Source: Phycisphaerales bacterium (lineage in GTDB: Bacteria > Planctomycetota > Phycisphaerae > Phycisphaerales > UBA1924). From it: 54,327 bases of DNA. Below are positions 50,973-54,327 of the stretch, piece by piece; position 1 is the first letter of the stretch; each line of letters starts with the position of its first letter. Position numbers and translations under genes: made by a program. The notes under the pieces are model-generated. The model ran no database searches. It saw nothing but the letters and a program-made list of their open reading frames with translations, and was not told the origin of the DNA. The stretch covers positions 1 to 54,327 of the forward strand of contig RECZ01000113.1 of assembly GCA_007693765.1 (NCBI GenBank), written 5' to 3'.

Positions 50973-52196
50973 TCACATCGGGCATGCGGCCACGCCGTCG
51001 AAGAACGCGGCATACTGCGGCTCGATGACCTCCGGCGCGTACATGCACCCGGCCTCACGGGCGCGGGCGCTCGACTGTTCGTAGAACGGCTCGTCGTCGC
51101 AGAGCCGCTCGATGAGATCCGTCCAATCGCGCACTTCCTCGCGTGTGGGCACGATGTGTGTGCGGTGCGTGAGGCGTTCCGGCAGCGGGAGCACGAAGCC
51201 GCCGCCCTCCTCGGGGCCGCCCTCGGGGCGGACAGTGTCGGGCAGGCCGCCGCGGTCGCTGACGATCGGGGGCACGCCGTTGACGAGCGCCTCGGCGCCG
51301 ATGCGCCCCGATGGTTCGCACCACAGCGAGGGCACGAGCACGATGCGCGACTGGGCGTAGATGCTCGCCGGCATGGCCACGCCGGGCGCGTGCATCAGGC
51401 TCTGGTGGCGAGCGAGGTCGACGCCGGCGTCGTTCGCGGCCCGGAGGATCGCCCCCGTGTCGCCGCGCGACGCGACGGTGAGCAGGGGGATGTCCGGCCT
51501 GCGGACGCCGAGTTCCTCGAACATGCGCACCATCGCGTACACGCCCTTCTCGAGCGTGGGGTTCACGGCCGTCACGAAGACGGGCTCGTGCCGCGGCGCG
51601 ACCACGTCGGCGGGGTCGATGGGCGTGGGGATGGGCACGCTGTCGAGGCCGATCTCGCGTTTGTACGTGTCGCTGAGCCAGCGCCCGGCGCTCAGGACGT
51701 GGTCGACGTGCTCGAAGGCTTCGCGGTGGAGGTAGCCCGCGTTGCGCAGGCCGAAGACGATCGCCGACCCGCGGGCGCGGGCGGCGCGCAGTCGGGCGAC
51801 GTGCTCGGCGGAGCCGCCGTAGGTGAAGACGGCGTCGGGGCGTTCGTCCTCGAAGGCGGCGTCGACGATCCGATCCAGCGCTGCGTTGTGCCCGCCGAGG
51901 CGCCCGCGGAAGGAGGCGCCGCCGCTGATGAGCACGGTGTGCTCGACGGCGCGGTGCGTGCAGCGCAGGGCCCGGGCGCCGGCGACGCTGTGCTCCGCCA
52001 CGCCCGCGCACCCGTTGCGCCGGAGCGTCTCGAGCGCGTCGAGCGGCGCGGCGGCCTCGGTCTCGGTGGTGCTCACGGCGCGCACGCGCCACCCGTTGCG
52101 GGCGGCGATCTCGCTGATCGTGCGCATGGACCGCGCCGCCCCACTGGCGGGGTCGAAGGGGAACTGTTCGAGCAGGAGCAAGAGGGAGCGAGACAA
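50973..52196 (-). CDS. GT4-type glycosyltransferase
   Basis: 407 residues with two Rossmann-like halves. The N-terminal half starts LLLLLEQFPFDPASGAARSM; the C-terminal half has VFVTAVNPTLEKGVYAMVRMF and the donor-site region LVPSLWCEPSGRIGAEALVNGVPPIVSDRGGLPDTV, with the GT4 glutamates. It transfers a sugar from a nucleotide donor to an unknown acceptor. A TTG at 52196 is taken as the start because GGAGG lies eight bases upstream and the frame from there matches the fold; a GTG at 52295 lies inside a hairpin and is rejected. Confidence 0.8.
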   Translation of the reverse strand: MSRSLLLLLEQFPFDPASGAARSMRTISEIAARNGWRVRAVSTTETEAAAPLDALETLRRNGCAGVAEHSVAGARALRCTHRAVEHTVLISGGASFRGRLGGHNAALDRIVDAAFEDERPDAVFTYGGSAEHVARLRAARARGSAIVFGLRNAGYLHREAFEHVDHVLSAGRWLSDTYKREIGLDSVPIPTPIDPADVVAPRHEPVFVTAVNPTLEKGVYAMVRMFEELGVRRPDIPLLTVASRGDTGAILRAANDAGVDLARHQSLMHAPGVAMPASIYAQSRIVLVPSLWCEPSGRIGAEALVNGVPPIVSDRGGLPDTVRPEGGPEEGGGFVLPLPERLTHRTHIVPTREEVRDWTDLIERLCDDEPFYEQSSARAREAGCMYAPEVIEPQYAAFFDGVAACPM

Positions 52197-52288
52197 CGCG
52201 TCGGCCTCCGGCGGCGCGCCGCAGCGCGCATGGGGTCGCGTGGGCGCGTCCGAGGGGATCAAGACGAGCGGACGCCAGACCCCACAAC

Positions 52289-52319
52289 GTAACACGGCCC
52301 CGCGGGGGGGCCGTGTTAC
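52289..52319 (-). terminator. Strong hairpin after the sorted-protein gene
   Basis: GTAACACGGCCCC and GGGGCCGTGTTAC form a perfect 13-bp stem with a 5-base loop, 29 bp after the stop of the sorted-protein gene. The following bases (GTTGTGGGG) are not a T tract, so termination may be inefficient or Rho-assisted. Confidence 0.6.
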
Positions 52320-52347
52320 AACGGGTCCTGCGCGTGTTTTGCTGCGA

Positions 52348-53019
52348 TCAGCGCCGCCGGCGCAGCGCGATCAGCCCGGCGATGCCCAGGAGGGCGAGGG
52401 CGCCGGGCGTGGGGACGATGAGGATGTCGATCGAGTTCGGCGGGATGGTGAACGTGAGCTCCGACGAGGTGGTGAAGCCCGTCCAGTTGAACGCCACGCC
52501 GAAGCTCCAGAACCCGTTGGCGTCGATGTCCGACGACCACGGCTCGGCGAGCAGCGTGTCGATGAACACGCCCGAGCCGTTCTCGGCCATGTGCGACAGG
52601 AAGCGCGCGTTGTCGCCGCCCGGGTTGACGGCCGCCCCGACGGTCCACTCGATCTCGCCGTCGGTGACGTCGATCTCGATGTCGTAGGTCATGGCGAGGA
52701 AGTCACCGGCCTTGATCGGGCCGCTCATGGACCCGAAGGCGAGGACCTCGAACCCGAACGCGCTGAGGCTCTCCCACTCGTCTCCGGTGATCGTGCCCGT
52801 CGTGCCGTGCATCTTGACGCCGGCGCCGTTCTTGAACGCATCGGCCTGGAACCCTCCGCCGTCGAACTGCCCGCCGGAGGGGAAGCCCCAGACGATGTCG
52901 GTGACGGTAAACGTCGCCGCGTAGGCGTTGGCGCCGGCGACGGCGAGGGGGGCGACCGCCAGCGCGGTCTTCCCGGTGGACATCAGCGCCCGGGCGCGAT
53001 CCATGAGTGTGCTGCTCAT
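52348..53019 (-). CDS. Secreted protein with PEP-CTERM-like sorting tail
   Basis: 223 residues from the ATG at 53019, with AGGAGG upstream and a longer signal segment (cleavage near GANAYAA). The mature chain is beta-rich (FTVTDIVWGFPSGG, FLAMTYDIEIDVTDGEIEW). The tail is TPGALALLGIAGLIALRRRR. Transcribed from a promoter at 53112-53141 with a leader of about 90 nt containing a CCACGC/GCGTGG hairpin (53084-53099). Function unknown. Confidence 0.8.
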   Translation of the reverse strand: MSSTLMDRARALMSTGKTALAVAPLAVAGANAYAATFTVTDIVWGFPSGGQFDGGGFQADAFKNGAGVKMHGTTGTITGDEWESLSAFGFEVLAFGSMSGPIKAGDFLAMTYDIEIDVTDGEIEWTVGAAVNPGGDNARFLSHMAENGSGVFIDTLLAEPWSSDIDANGFWSFGVAFNWTGFTTSSELTFTIPPNSIDILIVPTPGALALLGIAGLIALRRRR

Positions 53020-53111
53020 CTCCGAACTCCTCCTGTGCGTCGCCGGGGTGTGCGGCCCTCGACGACATTCCCTGTGCAAGACCCCACGCCTCTGCGTGGA
53101 GTTCCTGACCC

Positions 53112-53141
53112 AGACTACCGGTCCCCGGCGCCCGTGATCAA
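53112..53141 (-). promoter_or_regulatory. Sigma-70 promoter of the sorted-protein gene
   Basis: On the minus strand, TTGATC (53141-53136) and TAGTCT (53117-53112) are separated by 18 bp. Confidence 0.6.
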
Positions 53142-53208
53142 GGGTTTTTCCGGAACACATCGAAGTTTCACACGATTCTGCGGCGTCCGGCGCTCGATGT
53201 GTGCGCGC

Positions 53209-53247
53209 AAAGAGAAGCCCCGCAAGGACTTGGCGTCCCTGCGGGGC
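53209..53247 (-). terminator. Intrinsic terminator of rpmI-rplT
   Basis: On the minus strand GCCCCGCA and TGCGGGGC form an 8-bp stem with an inner GGAC/GTCC pairing (53217-53247), followed by TTCTCTTT. It is 32 bp after the rplT stop. Confidence 0.75.
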
Positions 53248-53279
53248 GGATGGTCGGATGTGTGATTTTCGGCCGGCGT

Positions 53280-53663
53280 TCAGGCCGCGGCGGCCGCGGC
53301 GGGCACGGCGCGGGAGGCCTTCGTGGCCTGGGCGACGATCTTGTCGAAGGCCGCGGGGTCGTGGATGGCGATCTCGCTGAGCATCTTGCGGTTGAGCAGG
53401 CAGCCGGACATCTTCAGCCCGTTCATGAACAGGCTGTAGCGCGTGCCGCGCATGCGGCACGCGGCGGTGATGCGGGTGATCCAGAGGCGGCGCATGTCGC
53501 GCTTGCGGGCGCGACGGTCGCGCCACGCGTAGCGGCCGGCGCGCATGAGCGCGACCTTGGCCTGCTGGAAGTGGCGGGACTTGGTGCCGAAGTAGCCGCG
53601 TGCTTCACGGAGCACGCGCTTGTGCTGGCGCTTGCGGGCGGCGCCTTTGCGTACGCGGGGCAT
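53280..53663 (-). CDS. rplT: 50S ribosomal protein L20
   Basis: 127 residues; binds 23S rRNA early in 50S assembly. The canonical opening MPRVRKGAARKRQHKRVLREARGY is shortened here to its start; further identifiers are AGRYAWRDRRARKRDMRRLW and RYSLFMNGLKMSGCLLNRK. The C-terminus ends in an alanine run (PAAAAAA) beyond the usual length. Lies 155 bp after rpmI and is probably in the same transcript. Confidence 0.97.
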   Translation of the reverse strand: MPRVRKGAARKRQHKRVLREARGYFGTKSRHFQQAKVALMRAGRYAWRDRRARKRDMRRLWITRITAACRMRGTRYSLFMNGLKMSGCLLNRKMLSEIAIHDPAAFDKIVAQATKASRAVPAAAAAA

Positions 53664-53818
53664 GGGTCGGTCTCCTGCGTCGGACGGGGCGGGACGGGCG
53701 CCCTCACGCGGGGCGGCTCCCGGTCTTGCGGACCCGGACGACGGTTCGGGGGTTTCTCGGGCAATCGCCCGCGCACCGCGTCAGCGGCGCGCGTGGCGTG
53801 AAGGTCGATACGAATCGC

Positions 53819-54115
53819 TCAGAGGCTCGCGGCGGCCTTGCGTGCGGCCTTGATCGCGGCGCGCTCGGCGGGGGAGGGGCTGCGCCGCGACGTGGTGCGC
53901 GGCTGGTCGCGCCCGCGCAGGCGCCGGTGCAGCATCTTCTCGAGACGCTTGGCCTCGCCGCTGGGCATGAACTTGTCGATGCGGAACTTGCGGAGGCGCG
54001 ATCCCGGCTTGTCGGAGCGGAGGTGCTTGCCGCCGCAACGCTTGTGCTTCACGAGCCCGGTCTTGGTGACGCGGATCCGCTTGAGGATGGCCTTGTGCGA
54101 CTTGTTCTTGGGCAT
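53819..54115 (-). CDS. rpmI: 50S ribosomal protein L35, C-terminally extended
   Basis: 98 residues from the ATG at 54115, against about 65 for the usual L35. The family core is residues 1-62: MPKNKSHKAILKRIRVTKTG, then KHKRCGGKHLRSDK and SRLRKFRIDKFM. The extra 36 residues are basic and helical (RDQPRTTSRRSPSPAERAAI). It is the first gene of the rpmI-rplT unit; the usual upstream partner infC is not seen within the 212 bp left in the window, and a promoter lies directly upstream. Confidence 0.93.
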   Translation of the reverse strand: MPKNKSHKAILKRIRVTKTGLVKHKRCGGKHLRSDKPGSRLRKFRIDKFMPSGEAKRLEKMLHRRLRGRDQPRTTSRRSPSPAERAAIKAARKAAASL

Positions 54116-54168
54116 GATGACGACGTCCCTTGGGTCGGGCGTGCGGGTGGATCGGGTGTACGGTCGGC

Positions 54169-54202
54169 CTCGCCGCGAACAAGCCCCAGCCCGTGCGGCG
54201 AG
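54169..54202 (-). promoter_or_regulatory. 5' hairpin in the rpmI-rplT leader
   Basis: CTCGCCGC and GCGGCGAG pair perfectly (8 bp) around an 18-base loop right at the expected 5' end of the mRNA. L20 represses its own operon through leader structures in several bacteria, so an autoregulatory role is possible, but no specific L20-site match is claimed. Confidence 0.4.
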
Positions 54203-54208
54203 CCGGGC

Positions 54209-54237
54209 AGTGTAGGAGCCACACCCCCGCCCCGCAA
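54209..54237 (-). promoter_or_regulatory. Sigma-70 promoter of rpmI-rplT
   Basis: On the minus strand TTGCGG (54237-54232) and TACACT (54214-54209) are spaced by exactly 17 bp. Expected start near 54202, with a leader of about 87 nt. Confidence 0.7.
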
Positions 54238-54327
54238 GGATGGGCCGTGGGGAAGGCGGAGGGGGTGTGCGGCGGTGGGGGCGCCGTGGCCTCGCCCCTG
54301 GCGTGGCCACGATCCGGGGGTCAGAGG

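Noticed and set aside
52196-52295. N-terminal extension of the glycosyltransferase to a GTG at 52295
   Set aside because: The GTG lies inside a 13-bp terminator-like hairpin and the extra residues do not fit the fold; TTG at 52196 has a GGAGG at eight bases.

Overview
The window reads as a single chromosomal segment of a high-GC planctomycete, most likely of the class Phycisphaerae (order Phycisphaerales). Five secreted proteins end in the tripartite tail typical of that group (a P-x-P-G-x-A type motif, a short hydrophobic helix, then three or four arginines). There is also a dockerin-bearing exported protein, a bacterial tricorn protease, a PpiD-like membrane-anchored protein, and an hpnCDE squalene operon. 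No phage, transposase, plasmid or CRISPR genes are visible, and base composition is fairly even apart from a few AT-richer intergenic gaps. The taxonomic call is inference from gene content only.

Layout. 1-5.9 kb (minus): an envelope signalling operon of outer-membrane barrel, small lipoprotein, CHASE2-adenylate cyclase and a FecR-domain protein cut by the window edge. 6.1-12.6 kb: a dicarboxylate/amino-acid symporter, two secreted C-terminal-sorted proteins, an MFS permease, a small zinc-ribbon protein and a secreted propeller-like protein. 12.7-18.2 kb: an ABM-fold protein, tricorn protease, a small membrane protein and another sorted protein behind a long leader. 18.3-25.6 kb: small hydrophilic and membrane proteins, a membrane-anchored alpha/beta hydrolase, a GltS-like symporter, a coiled-coil stress-type protein, an integral membrane protein, a lipoprotein VOC protein, an AlkD-like protein and an initiator tRNA. 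26.4-28.7 kb: a large exported subtilisin-fold protein that seems to have lost its catalytic residues and ends in a dockerin. 28.9-38.2 kb (minus): serS, a candidate structured RNA, nadK, dxs, an ispA-type prenyl synthase, a PtsN-like protein, rsmB and a MacB-type permease. 38.3-45.9 kb: a hypothetical protein, a PpiD-like protein, rpsD, purF, a repeat patch, a flavin reductase, a methyltransferase and rlmN. 46.3-50.9 kb: ispH, divergent from hpnC-hpnD-hpnE. 51-54.3 kb (minus): a glycosyltransferase, a sorted protein, rplT and rpmI.

How the genes fit together. dxs and ispH are the first and last steps of the MEP pathway. The prenyl synthase makes farnesyl diphosphate, and HpnC/D/E convert two farnesyl diphosphates to squalene, so a large part of a hopanoid or sterol precursor route lies within 20 kb; the cyclase is not in the window. 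serS, the initiator tRNA, rpsD, rplT, rpmI, rsmB and rlmN are translation functions scattered among them.

The observations most worth a second look are: (1) a roughly 285-nt multi-hairpin RNA with its own near-consensus promoter and intrinsic terminator between nadK and serS; (2) a 93-bp element bounded by perfect 19-bp inverted repeats, inserted in frame inside hpnE; (3) a recurring leaderless promoter layout in which the -10 box ends 5-8 nt before the start codon and there is no Shine-Dalgarno; (4) the barrel/lipoprotein/CHASE2-cyclase/FecR operon; and (5) the degenerate subtilisin with a dockerin.
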